The position numbers and the translations under genes were made by a program. This document shows, piece after piece, positions 36,101-45,108 of a stretch of DNA of 45,108 nucleotides. The stretch is from Azolla pinnata (taxonomy: Eukaryota; Streptophyta; Polypodiopsida; Salviniales; Salviniaceae), in assembly GCA_037176905.1 (NCBI GenBank), contig JBBBWG010030931.1:1867-46974 (forward strand), written 5' to 3'. The notes below the pieces were generated by a model that saw only the letters and a list, made by a program, of their open reading frames with translations, did not search any database and was not told the origin of the DNA. How positions within the stretch are numbered: the stretch's first letter is position 1; each line of letters begins with the position of its first letter.

Positions 36101-39100
36101 GAAGGAATGATACTTTCATGCTTCAGTCAATCTGAGTACAGGATCATGGTTTATTAGATGTCTACTATGTTAGAACTTGTGTGTAGTTATATCTATTCTT
36201 GTTTGAGGCATGAAAACTTGGGAAAATGTATTCTCATTTTGGTCTCATAAGTAATTTTGTCCTCTTGAAAGAAGTTGATGTAACTTATTTTGAAATTCTT
36301 CCTTTCTTTGCAGGGCTTATCATATAACTCACTTAAGAATGTTCTATATGTGGCAGATACAGAGAATCATGCACTAAGGTTTACTCATTAGCAGGATCTG
36401 TTATTTGTTATGATTTATAGTATCATCAGGCCTAGTAATATATGGCTACACTTTTTTCTTGCATGCTTATCACAAGTGTTCATTCCCTGTCATCTTTCTA
36501 GTCACCATTATGCTTAATGTAACATCATAGTTTGCAGTTTATTTATTTACTTTTTAATTTATCTATTTCATTTCTCTGAATATCCTCATATGGAAATTGA
36601 TCGCAAAGGCTATCATGATTTATTTTTGAGATGGCAATGCATTTTCCTTCCTTTCCGTCTTTCTACTCAATGATATCTAACATAAAATATTGTAACATAC
36701 AGGGAAATTGACTTTGCGAATGAAACTGTCCGTACACTTGCAGGGAATGGAACTAAAGGGTCTGATTACAAAGGTGGTAGACAGGGAACATCACAGGTTG
36801 CCCTATTTCCTTGAATAAGAGAGTGATGGGTTAAAGAGGTGGACTGAATTGAAGTCTTAGGACATGTTGAAAGTGAGGCATAGAATGTGAGCCAAAGTCA
36901 TAGCAAAAATTATTTGTAGCATAAACCTAAATCTATCGCTGAACTAATATAGATCATAAACCTAAATTTTTGTTAAAATATGACACAATTTTGTGGAACA
37001 ATGTTTCATCTTCATTTTCTGCTAATGATTATGCTCTAACAAATGCTTGCTATCCAATTCCTACTAACTGTTATCATCGATCAGTAAAATTTCTCCATGG
37101 CTTAATGATGCAGTTGTTAGAAGGAATTTTTCATGAGCTTTCCTGATTTATAGTGAAATAGTGGGATTTTCTAACAGCTTTGTAACTCTACAGTAGACCA
37201 AAAATGTAATGATTTACACAGAGCTCATCATCCTATTTATTCACATGCCATTGAAGCATGGACTCTTTACGATTTCAAGTAGTCTCATCTTATGGGTTTA
37301 TACGTCTCATAGATTTTCCCCTCAGTGTCAAAACATTTGTTTTTCATTGTACCTGTGTACATGTATCCTCTAGTTCTAGAGGTATACAGGAAAAAGGAGG
37401 CCTTTTATTGCCAAGTGATCAACACTAGGGTAATAGCATTCTTTAACATCCCCAAACACGTTGTAGGAGTCTTTAGGGCATATTGTAACTCATACAGATC
37501 TTTGGTCGATTGAATAAGCTTTATATAATAAAACAGGTCAAGTTCGTACATTGAAATATGGATTTTGGTTGATGTATTTGAAGGTTCTCAATTCGCCATG
37601 GGACGTTTGCTATGACTCTCTGTCAGGAATTGTGTACATAGCTATGGCAGGTCAGCATCAAATTTGGCAGCATACAGTCGTAGATGGAAGTACCAAAGTA
37701 TTTAGCGGTGATGGATATGAACGCAATTTAAATGGTAAAAGGTATAATGCATTTTCTTTATTCTTTTCTAATCCAGTGCTATGCACTCTGATGTATGATC
37801 GAACTTGAACAATGAAGTATAATAATGTACAGAATTAAGGCAGTGGCTGTAGGTGTTGCTTATTTTGATAGAGGTTCATTTTAGTTTTATAGCATGGATA
37901 GAAATCAACTTACCAGCTATTCTAATCTACTCTATGACAATTTAATCTAAGCCGTGAAACAAGCTGTAGGATGTAATGCTGCTTTGGCCTTATGGTTTCA
38001 TAGCAGGTAAGGTATAACTTTTATCCCTGAACACAAGCTCATTATTTATAGCCTCTTCATCCTCAACCCTTCTCGCTTACCTTGATTTCATAGAAGTGTT
38101 ACGTCCATTTATAATGACTTTCATGAGTGACAGTTATAGTTTTCCAGTCGTTGAAAATTTTACAATCACATCTCACATGCACGATATATTAGAACACAAG
38201 ATTTTGAAACAAGTATGGGGACGTTGTTACCATGCAACGTTCTAAACCCAATACAGGATATTATTAGGCTGCACCATCCAAACCACTAAATATATGGCAT
38301 GTTTTCCTGCACTTGTATGTTATAGCAGAGGAAAGGTTTATGTGATAATCCTGCAGCCTTGTTATCATAAATCTATGTGATCATTGCCCAGCATTGAAGA
38401 TGCTTCCGTCATTTCACATTGAAGAGGTCCATGTTTGTAATTCCTCTTTTCGACTTGTTGCCAACTCTCAGAATTTTCAATACTGTTACTATAATGTCTG
38501 TTGCTCTTGCGCATGATGCATGAAATTCCATTGCCAGCATATCATCATAGACTCTATGGCACTTTTCAGCATACACAAACACAAGCTAATGCAATTACTA
38601 ATTCTCGATTACTTATGACCAACGGTGTAAGTAGGTGGTTGTTGGTGTTTTCTTTTGTCTCAGGGGCAAAGAAACCTCATATGCTCAACCGTCTGGCTTG
38701 TCTCTTTCTCCAGGTAGGATAATGACCTAATCGATGAATGTAATGATGATACTGTAAAATGTTCTGACAAGGATTCTTTATGTTGGTAAGATGCCAAGGA
38801 GCTCTATGTTGCAGATAGTGAGAGCAGCTCTATCAGAGCAGTTAACTTAGTGACAGGTGGTTCACGATTGCTTGCTGGGGGAGATCCGCTATTTCCTGAC
38901 AATCTTTTCCAGGTTTTCTTGTTACCAAGTTGTGGAAAAAATTTTAAACTTATGATACCAATTGCTATAAAGCACTTTGTTGGCTTACAGTTTGGCGATA
39001 AAGATGGTACAGGAACAAGTGCCCAATTTCAGCACCCTTTGGGAGTACTTTGTGGTGCTGATGGGATTGTTTATATAACTGATTCATACAACCATAAAAT

Positions 39101-41132
39101 CAAAGCTATGGATCCAAACACATTAGTTGTGAAAACAATAGCAGGCATTGGAAAGGCTGGATTCAAGGATGGATCCAGTCTTTCTGGTCAGGTAGATTCT
39201 GCTGATCAATCAAATCATCTGCTTTTGCTGAAAGATTTCTGTTACTCTGTATAGATAGCATTATATAATCTAAAGAGAATAGGAGAAGTGTCATTTTGTT
39301 TTCAACTTTTTTGGAGCTATCATTTAGTCTGCATAACATGTTTTCTTGCATGAGCAGCTTTCTGAACCTGCTGGACTTGCAATCGGTCCGAATGGTAATG
39401 ATCCTCGCTTGAATGATTGTTGCATTCCTTTTATATTCATGGTTGCCATACTTAAGTTTCCCATACTTCAGGTAGAGTTTTTTTACCTTTTACTGGATGC
39501 ATCCAGAATGTATGACTAGACTAGTAACCTGTATGATGTGCTTGCTGTGCCAGTGCAACTTCTTTGAGGATCCTCTTCAAATTTGTAGGGCTTAAATGCA
39601 GCCTTTGCTGCTAAATTTTTGAACAAGATATAGGAGTTCTTGAAATAGGAATATGAACTATGTCCTTGCTGCACCTGCATTGTACCTTCTTCTTCTCTTT
39701 TTCTCCAATACATTAATCCTGAAGGGTGGATGGTTTTTCTTTCAACAGGGAGATTATACATTGCAGACACAAACAACAGTGTCATTAGAGTCCTGGACAC
39801 AGGAAAAGACAGTGTTCCATCACTGTCAACGCTCGAGTTGAAAGGTGTGGAGCCACCTCAAGTAAAACCAGGGAAACCCAGGCGTCTCCGTCGCCGATCA
39901 TCAAGTGATACTGAAATTATAAAGATGGAGCCAATCAAAGTTGCTACTGGAACGTTTAAGATAGAAATATCAGTCCCCTCCGGGTATCATTTTTCCAAGG
40001 TAATTAAATTCTTCTAATCGAGATCTAGTCTTTCTTCTAACTTTAATGGGTTTTCTGGTGTCTCCTGTGGTGAATGTCCAAAATGTATGTTCAAATTGGG
40101 AATACAAAATCAGGAACATTTGGATGTGATGAGGTCATCAATGGCTAAAGGAATCACTTCAAAACTGTATCAAGAAGAGATGCGCTTGTTAATCTTGGTC
40201 AAAACCGTAATTTCGTGTTCCCTGTCAGCTTTGGTGGCATATAGCACATGAACATGTGGAGAATCTATGCAAATGAAACCAAGACAAACGAAGTGACTAG
40301 AGTTTTGAGAAAAACTCAGAAAACTAAGCAATCAAGGGAGCTACCTCTGATTTCCTGATCAATACTCTAAATGTGTTTCTTCTTTACCTTTCTGCATATT
40401 CAACAGTCCTCCACAATGACATGTTAAATACAGTTTCTTCTTTATTCTTACATAGGACATTTCCCATATGTTCTTCTCCTAGATTATTGCTAATCTATTC
40501 TGTAAAATATGGTGTATGGTTAATGTTACCTTGCCCAGATAGAAGATTTCTGTTACCTTGCCCAGATAAAATCTTCTAGGCATCATCAAAAGGGACATTT
40601 CTCTTTTCGTGCTGCAGGAAGTTGCAACTAAATATGAGGTACAAGTAGAACCTGAGAAACAGGTGCTAGTGGAGCCTCCATCAGGTATACTCACTGAAGG
40701 ACAAGCTACTGTTAACTTCACGAGGACTTCCGAAGCATTGGCTGTTGTCCAGATAAATTGCAAGGTTTGCCTCTCACATGTTTAGACCTTCTTCATGTAT
40801 GCGAGGGTTTGCCACCCATGTTTTTCCAGAAGCCACATAGCATTTTAAAGAGTTATCATCGATATGCATCTCACTTTCTCCTGCACATATACATCTCTGA
40901 TAAGGCCAAAATTGGCCCCCTTCGTGGATGATTAAGAAATTACTACATAAAGTGCATGTATCTCTAAGAGTTGTATTTGCCACAGGTTTACTACTGTGAA
41001 GATAATGAGGTCTGTTTATACAAATCTCTCGCCTTCCAAATCCCTTTTGAGGCAGCTGACTCATCGTCATCTTCAGCTTCATCGGTACAGTTACAGTATC
41101 TAGTGAAGCCACCCCAATTGAAGAGTATATAA
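26673..41132 (+). CDS. SOQ1: SOQ1, suppressor of quenching 1 (thylakoid photoprotection protein)
   Basis: Twenty-seven exons join in phase to about 1,098 residues, close to the roughly 1,055 of Arabidopsis SOQ1. The order is plastid transit peptide, stromal HAD phosphatase-like domain, one membrane span, thioredoxin-like domain, NHL beta-propeller and C-terminal beta domain; the last three are lumenal in Arabidopsis. In Arabidopsis SOQ1 prevents qH, a slowly reversible form of antenna quenching that depends on the plastid lipocalin, and its lumenal domains are needed for this. Here all signature residues are intact, so the gene looks functional. The start ATG at 26673 has a good context (CTTCCATGGC), and the Ser-rich first 80 residues with few acidic residues suit a transit peptide. 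Exon coordinates are given in the five domain entries that follow. Introns run from about 80 to 1,424 nt. The upstream G-box array suggests light or stress control, by inference. Confidence 0.95.
30105..31528 (+). other. SOQ1: SOQ1 intron 7 with in-frame stop and AATAAA
   Basis: At 1,424 nt this is the longest intron of the gene. It separates the phosphatase half from the membrane and lumenal half. Reading through the donor adds Gly-Glu-Tyr and a TGA at 30113-30115. An AATAAA lies at 30255-30260. Retention plus polyadenylation there would give a 337-residue stromal HAD protein. Splicing is supported by phase and by conservation on both sides; the short form is hypothetical. Confidence 0.5.
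31529..33446 (+). other. SOQ1: SOQ1 exons 8-11: linker and membrane anchor
   Basis: Exons 31529-31616, 32760-32847, 33076-33154, 33386-33446. The acidic, Pro/Ser-rich linker of exon 8 is the least conserved part. Exon 9 has RRD followed by a hydrophobic span ([15 protein letters not shown], about residues 373-388) taken as the single thylakoid-membrane helix. The [13 protein letters not shown] and YITDLESR segments that follow match the SOQ1 family and lead into the lumenal part. Confidence 0.85.
33549..34908 (+). other. SOQ1: SOQ1 exons 12-15: thioredoxin-like domain
   Basis: Exons 33549-33621, 33716-33826, 34281-34376, 34786-34908. The active site is [11 protein letters not shown], with C480 and C483 as the CxxC pair and an extra Cys directly before it (C479). 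The cis-proline motif is [17 protein letters not shown] is the conserved TlpA-like strand and loop. In Arabidopsis the equivalent cysteines are needed to suppress qH. Confidence 0.93.
35007..39999 (+). other. SOQ1: SOQ1 exons 16-25: NHL beta-propeller
   Basis: Exons 35007-35204, 35287-35391, 36314-36378, 36703-36796, 37584-37741, 38664-38713, 38791-38912, 38991-39191, 39358-39394, 39749-39999. Blade signatures recur: [70 protein letters not shown] and [13 protein letters not shown], six in all. Propellers of this type are interaction platforms. Exon 21 is only 50 nt and carries [11 protein letters not shown], so it is easily missed by gene predictors. Confidence 0.93.
40618..41132 (+). other. 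SOQ1: SOQ1 exons 26-27: C-terminal beta domain
   Basis: Exons 40618-40764 and 40986-41132. The domain begins at [11 protein letters not shown] at the end of exon 25 and continues with [24 protein letters not shown] and SLAFQIPFE. The last 20 or so residues after a short poly-Ser differ from the Arabidopsis tail. The TAA stop is at 41130-41132. Confidence 0.9.
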
Positions 41133-42119
41133 CAAGGCACCCACCTCCTAGTGAGCGAATGCCCTTGAATCCAATTGTTATCAACAGTATATCATTCTTT
41201 ACATGCTTTTTCTCCACTCTACCAAATGGTCGAGATATGAAGTTTTTCACTCTATGTAACATAATTTGTATCATGAACTTTGTAAATGCACTTGGTTGTA
41301 CACATCCATGACACCCTTGACCTTCATATGGAAATCCATTCAACCGAATATTACATAGTTGATTGAGGTCATTCATTCTTGTTGCCTAATAGTTTTGAAT
41401 ATTCGCCTTAAAGAGTATCGAGTGACTTTAAAAAAAACACAAAGCTGTATGTACTTGTTGGTTCTCCACCATTTTGAAGAGGAGCTCGGATTGCTCTTAG
41501 ATTCTTGGAAAGACTTGTAGTTGTTACAGGCGGACATATGCAAATCTTATAATTTGCTCTTTATTGTCTGGCAAGCAGAGAATTCATGAGGTCCGAAGTT
41601 TCAATGCAGATTGACAGAGCTAGAGCTATGACAAAACAGGGATGGAAACTCTGCTGCGCGCTAGTGCATGATAAAAAACAACCGTTTCTGTCCCTGCATA
41701 GAAGCTGATGATGGCCTGAACCTTGGGGATCTTCTTAGAAGGAAAGATCGGAGACTGATGATCACTAGCAAATTAGAAGAGCTAAATCAGACCAGTTGGG
41801 GATCTTCTTCTTGGCAAGGAAGATCAGAGACTGATCAATGGCAAAATTAGAAGAAACAACACATCTGGAGAGCCTTTTATTATTATTTAAGACACACACT
41901 GATTATTTGTTGGGGAGAGTACAAGGAAAGCTGGAAAGGGGGAGGGATGTGTTGCCTTTTTGCCTTGATACATACATACATACATTAGCACACTTGATAC
42001 AGCACACAAATACAGATTCATAGTAGATAGAGCACAACACATTGTTAACAGCTGATTGGTTTTTCAGATGCAGGGAATTCAGGTGCCAGATGTAGCTACT
42101 ATCATCATGGGAAGTGGAT
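41133..42119. other. Spacer between convergent SOQ1 and glycine-rich genes
   Basis: Holds the 3' UTRs of both genes and a 73-bp-period near-duplication (41723-41781 and 41796-41851, both starting TTGGGGATCTTCTT and containing GGAGACTGAT or AGAGACTGAT and AAATTAGAAGA). A short CATA run lies at about 41970-41985. No other gene recognised. Confidence 0.55.
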
Positions 42120-42911
42120 TCAAGGGCGGTGGGGAGCTGTGTGAGCTGCGCCATGGCTGGCTGCAGCTCTCTTTGTCTGGGACCATTCACCACCATAGCC
42201 AGAACCATGAACTGGCCCAGGCCTGAACCAGCGCCCACGATCCGGCCCATTGTAGCTCTCACCATAAGCTTCTTCTTCGACATCTTCGACTTGCTCGCTC
42301 TGCCTCGATTCCGCCGCCGCCTGATCCTGCTGCATCATGTTGCTGCTTGTATAACCGCCCCAACCGCCATGGCTTCTTCGCCCCGGCTTGTTGTTGTTGC
42401 GATTGTATCCGTTGCTATAGTAGGGATTGTACCCGTCTCCGAACTGCTCGGTTTGATCAGCTGGAACCCAGCCATGGCCGCCGCCTCCATAGCCATAGCC
42501 GCGGCCGCCTCCATAGCTGCCATAGCCGCGGCCGCCTCCATAGCCGCCATAGCCACCGCCATAGCCGCCGCCATAGTAGTATTGAGCGCTGCTCTGATCA
42601 AGCTGATGGCTCCCAGCTTGGCCATGATGGCTCCCATGGCCTCCCGCGCGATGCTGCGAGAAAGATTCCACCTCGTTATCCGCGGCTGTACTTGCGGGCT
42701 TCTTCTCGACATGCTCGTCGACTGCGGAGGCAGCTAATGGCAGCGATGATGATGATGATGATGATGGTGTTGTTGTTGTTGTTGTTGTTGTTGATGGCCT
42801 TGCGCAGTCGGCCACGACCAGCAGCAGTGCGCCAACGACGACAAGAGCCGAGAAGCTCAAGCTCCCGAGCACAAGAGGATTAGGATGCTTCGAGCTACTG
42901 CGAGCAGCCAT
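42120..42911 (-). CDS. Secreted glycine-rich protein
   Basis: Single exon, 263 residues, minus strand. The start at 42911 is chosen because the protein then opens with a classic signal peptide: MAARSSSK, a hydrophobic core (about residues 12-34), and a likely cleavage near VVADCA at 34-37. The frame stays open upstream, but that part is encoded by GA-rich repeats and lies at or before the expected transcript start. The mature part has Thr and Ser runs (41-56), a His/Gly segment (88-102), then a Gly/Tyr block (about 111-148, YGGGYGG-type repeats). The C-terminal half is acidic to neutral, with Asn/Gly/Tyr and GRWFRPGP. Glycine-rich proteins of this type are usually cell-wall or apoplast components. 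No RNA-binding domain is present. It is convergent with SOQ1. Confidence 0.75.
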   Translation of the reverse strand: MAARSSSKHPNPLVLGSLSFSALVVVGALLLVVADCARPSTTTTTTTTPSSSSSSSLPLAASAVDEHVEKKPASTAADNEVESFSQHRAGGHGSHHGQAGSHQLDQSSAQYYYGGGYGGGYGGYGGGRGYGSYGGGRGYGYGGGGHGWVPADQTEQFGDGYNPYYSNGYNRNNNKPGRRSHGGWGGYTSSNMMQQDQAAAESRQSEQVEDVEEEAYGESYNGPDRGRWFRPGPVHGSGYGGEWSQTKRAAASHGAAHTAPHRP

Positions 42912-43062
42912 TGGCAAAGTATGGAAGAAGATTGGAAGTAGATTTTCGATCAGCTGCTGCTGCTTCTTCTTCCCTCCTCCTCTTCTTCTTCCTCTTCCTC
43001 TTCTTCTTCTTCTTCCTAAGATTGCCCTCCCATGCTGCAATGGCTCACGGGCCTCCGTCCCC

Positions 43063-43070
43063 TTTAAATA
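43063..43070 (-). promoter_or_regulatory. TATA box of the glycine-rich protein gene
   Basis: The minus strand reads TATTTAAA, about 155 nt upstream of the start codon, in otherwise GC- and CT-rich DNA. It predicts a transcript start near 43035 and a leader of about 125 nt, much of it GAA/GGA-rich (CTT-rich on the given strand). Confidence 0.6.
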
Positions 43071-43318
43071 GCAGAAGCAGCCTCATCATCTCCTCCCTGT
43101 TTCTCTGTGCGCCTCTCTGTGCACTCTCCTCCACTACGCCTATCGCCATCGCCATCGCCATCGCCATCACTGTCGTCCTCCTCCTCGCCACTGTGCCTTA
43201 GTGTCTTTGCATAGTTAGTTATTTTCAGCTGAAGCTTCCTTCCGTTAGTGCGCCCACTTCCATTGTGGAATGAATCCCTTACAAAATTCCTTTTAACTTT
43301 TCTAAGTTCATTTTCATC
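43071..43318. repeat. Upstream flank with CATCGC hexanucleotide repeat
   Basis: About five copies of a GCCATC-type unit lie at 43140-43170. The rest (43171-43318) holds nothing I recognise; short open frames here are not credible. Confidence 0.6.
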
Positions 43319-44040
43319 ATATGTATGTATGTATGCATGCATGCATGTATCGATCTATGTGTGCGTGTGTGCATGTGTGTGTGTATGTATGTATGTGTGT
43401 GTGCATGTGTGTATGCATGTGTGTGTGCATGTGTGTGTGTATGTATGTATGTGTGCATGCATGTATGTATGTATGTATGTATGTATGTGTGTGTGCATGT
43501 GTGTGTGTATGTATGTATGTGTGCATGCATGCATGTATCTATGTATGTATGTGTGTGTGCATGTGTGTGTGTATGTATGTATGTGTGCATGTATGTATGT
43601 GTGTGTGCATGTGTGTACGTGTGTATGCATGTATGTATGCATGCATGTACGTATGTATGTATGCATGCATGTATGTATGCATGCATGTGCGTGTACGTAT
43701 GTATGTGTGTGTGCATGCATGCATGCATGTGTGTGTGTATGTATGTATGCATGCATGCATGTGTGTGTATGTATGTATGCATGCATGCATGTGTGTATGT
43801 ATGTATGCATGCATGCATGTATGTGTGTTGTATGTGTATGTATGTATGTATGTATGTGTGCATGTATGCATGGTATGTATGTGTGCTGTTTGTGTATGTA
43901 TGTATGTATGTATGTATGTGTGTATGTATGCATGCATGTATGTATGGTATGTATGTGTGTGTGTGTGTGTTGTATGTATGTATGTATTTATGTTTGTGTG
44001 TATGTATGCATGCATGTATGTGTGGGTGGATGGATAGATG
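43319..44040. repeat. Large TATG/TGTG/CATG alternating purine-pyrimidine tract
   Basis: About 720 bp of interspersed ATGT, GTGT and GCAT steps with only a few breaks in the strict purine-pyrimidine alternation (for example near 43535, 43827, 43872, 43887, 43970 and 43987). Several frames on both strands remain open for 190-277 codons as Cys/Met/Val or His/Thr/Ile polymers; these are artefacts. Such tracts can adopt Z-DNA and are unstable in length. Confidence 0.9.
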
Positions 44041-45108
44041 GATGTGGATGGATTATATGCACACAAGGTAGATGGATATAGCACATGGTTGAGGAACTTT
44101 CCTTGCTCTCTTTCGTGTTTGGAGATCTTCGTTTTCCGACTGATTATATGCATTTTACGGGGCATATGTACATATGTACATACGGAGGATCGTCTGTGCC
44201 CTCAGTATCTATCTATCGATCTGTCTATCGATCTGTCTGTAGATCTGCCTTTTTTCCCGATCACTTCATTTTTTTTCTCTGCAAGTGGGCACGATCGTGG
44301 GGCCAGTTCCGAGGTTTTTCTAACAAGAGCGACTCGGATACCGGATCTCGCCACCTCCTCGGGTTCTGCTTCTCCAGCTTCTCGAAATAGCACCGGCTCC
44401 ACGGAAGCCGCCGGGAAACTTACGTACCTTGATGATGGAAGAACGTCCCGAAGCAGCTGTTTCCTTCGAGGCGCTGTTTGAAAGAAGCGTTGGACTATTG
44501 CTGCTGTCGAGCTCGACAAAATGGCTTTCCGCCGAGCTGGCTTCAGTGGCGAGAAACCATGCTCTCAAGGCTCGAGCCTTTGTGAAAGCATGGCTTTGCG
44601 CCATGGGTTGAAACATCATGAACCCGCCACGTTTTCTTGCTACGTTTGACGCTAGCATCGGCCGAGACTGTCATCAGGCTCCTACTCGTTTGAAGCAAGG
44701 TTCGTGTGGAGTTTCAACCTATTGCTTTGGAGTTCTAGCTGCTCAAATGTCCTCCACCCGCAATAAGATTAGGCGCCATCTATATAAATATATATGCATC
44801 TGAAATGAGCTGACAAAAACTCTCAAACAGATTCCCCAGGGGCCTCGAACCTAGCTCTTCCTCCTAGTTCTCGATACCACTTGCAGCGCAATGCTTCGGA
44901 AGCTGGAGCCTCGGGTCCTTTTTACCTGTCCGTTTTAATTGGGTCGGGCACTCCCGAATGGCTGTAAAACCACCATCTTGTTGAAAACGCAGAAGAACAA
45001 CTATCGACTTCATCTCGGTTACCCTGAACCCATGTTATGGGCATAACAATACGAACCAATGTATAAGGCTAATTTGAATGGTTTAAGGGTAGGATAAGTG
45101 GGAAACCG
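44041..45108. other. Right-edge DNA, mostly unassigned
   Basis: After CTAT/CTGT steps at about 44206-44247 the sequence becomes more complex and GC-richer (44290-44760), then AT-rich near 44780-44796 (a TATA-like TATATAAATATATA). No protein family was recognised. A low-confidence candidate exon on the minus strand is given separately. Confidence 0.4.
44428..44658 (-). CDS. Candidate first exon of an unrecognised minus-strand gene
   Basis: An open frame of 77 codons starts with MLASNVARKRGGF and ends ...GRSSIIK in phase 0 at a strong donor (AAG followed by GTACGTAAGT at 44427). A TATA-like run sits about 125-140 nt upstream (44782-44796). A TTGCAG acceptor near 44285 would add only a few residues before a stop. 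I do not recognise the peptide. The plus strand is also open here, so this may be noncoding. Confidence 0.2.

Noticed and set aside
43248..44165. Long Cys/Met/Val and His/Thr/Ile frames on both strands
   Set aside because: They are translations of the alternating purine-pyrimidine microsatellite; three plus frames and three minus frames are open together.
44863..44885. Possible LTR retrotransposon border: TGCA then TGGTATCGAGAAC on the minus strand, like a primer-binding site
   Set aside because: Only seven bases match the initiator-tRNA complement TGGTATC, and no second LTR or polyprotein is visible in the internal direction, where SOQ1 and the glycine-rich gene lie.

Overview
This window is plant nuclear DNA. 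It carries five protein-coding genes, four of them interrupted by GT-AG introns, and the space between them is rich in microsatellites and minisatellites. The gene families are plant ones: a class-I-type plant GATA factor, the plastid photoprotection protein SOQ1, and a secreted glycine-rich protein. Motifs of the plant telomere type (TTTAGGG) occur in leader or promoter DNA. Introns run from about 80 to 1,420 nt. I cannot fix the species. The heavy CATG/TATG/GAA/GAT repeat load and the diverged exons would suit a land plant outside the well-studied flowering plants, but that is inference.

Layout. 1-4888: no gene recognised; composite simple repeats and unassigned DNA. 5005-7219 (minus): a two-exon GATA zinc-finger gene whose stop codon lies inside a minisatellite (4889-5026). 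7414-10470: gene-poor, with a pair of E2F-type sites. 10471-10842: a pyrimidine-rich minisatellite just upstream of 10940-16897 (plus), a 14-exon JmjC dioxygenase gene of the JMJ31-like type. 18875-24952 (plus): an FHA-domain/coiled-coil protein with a long acidic tail. 25998-26577: a 122-bp tandem duplication, then an array of palindromic G-boxes. 26673-41132 (plus): a complete 27-exon SOQ1 gene (HAD phosphatase, membrane anchor, thioredoxin-like domain, NHL propeller, C-terminal beta domain; about 1,098 residues). 42120-42911 (minus): a single-exon secreted glycine-rich protein, convergent with SOQ1. 43319-44040: a tract of about 720 bp of nearly uninterrupted alternating purine-pyrimidine sequence. 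44041-45108: mostly unassigned, with one weak candidate exon.

The genes do not form an operon or a visible pathway. SOQ1 acts in the chloroplast, the GATA factor is expected in the nucleus, and the glycine-rich protein is expected to be secreted; the cellular location of the JmjC and FHA proteins is open. The observations most worth following are the array of ten CACGTG cores directly upstream of SOQ1, the possible HAD-only isoform of SOQ1 made by intron-7 retention and early polyadenylation, and the repeat-derived end of the GATA protein.

Exon borders were derived by hand from reading frame, splice dinucleotides and family conservation. All coding exons join in phase, except that the exon 1 to exon 2 join of the FHA gene is unresolved.
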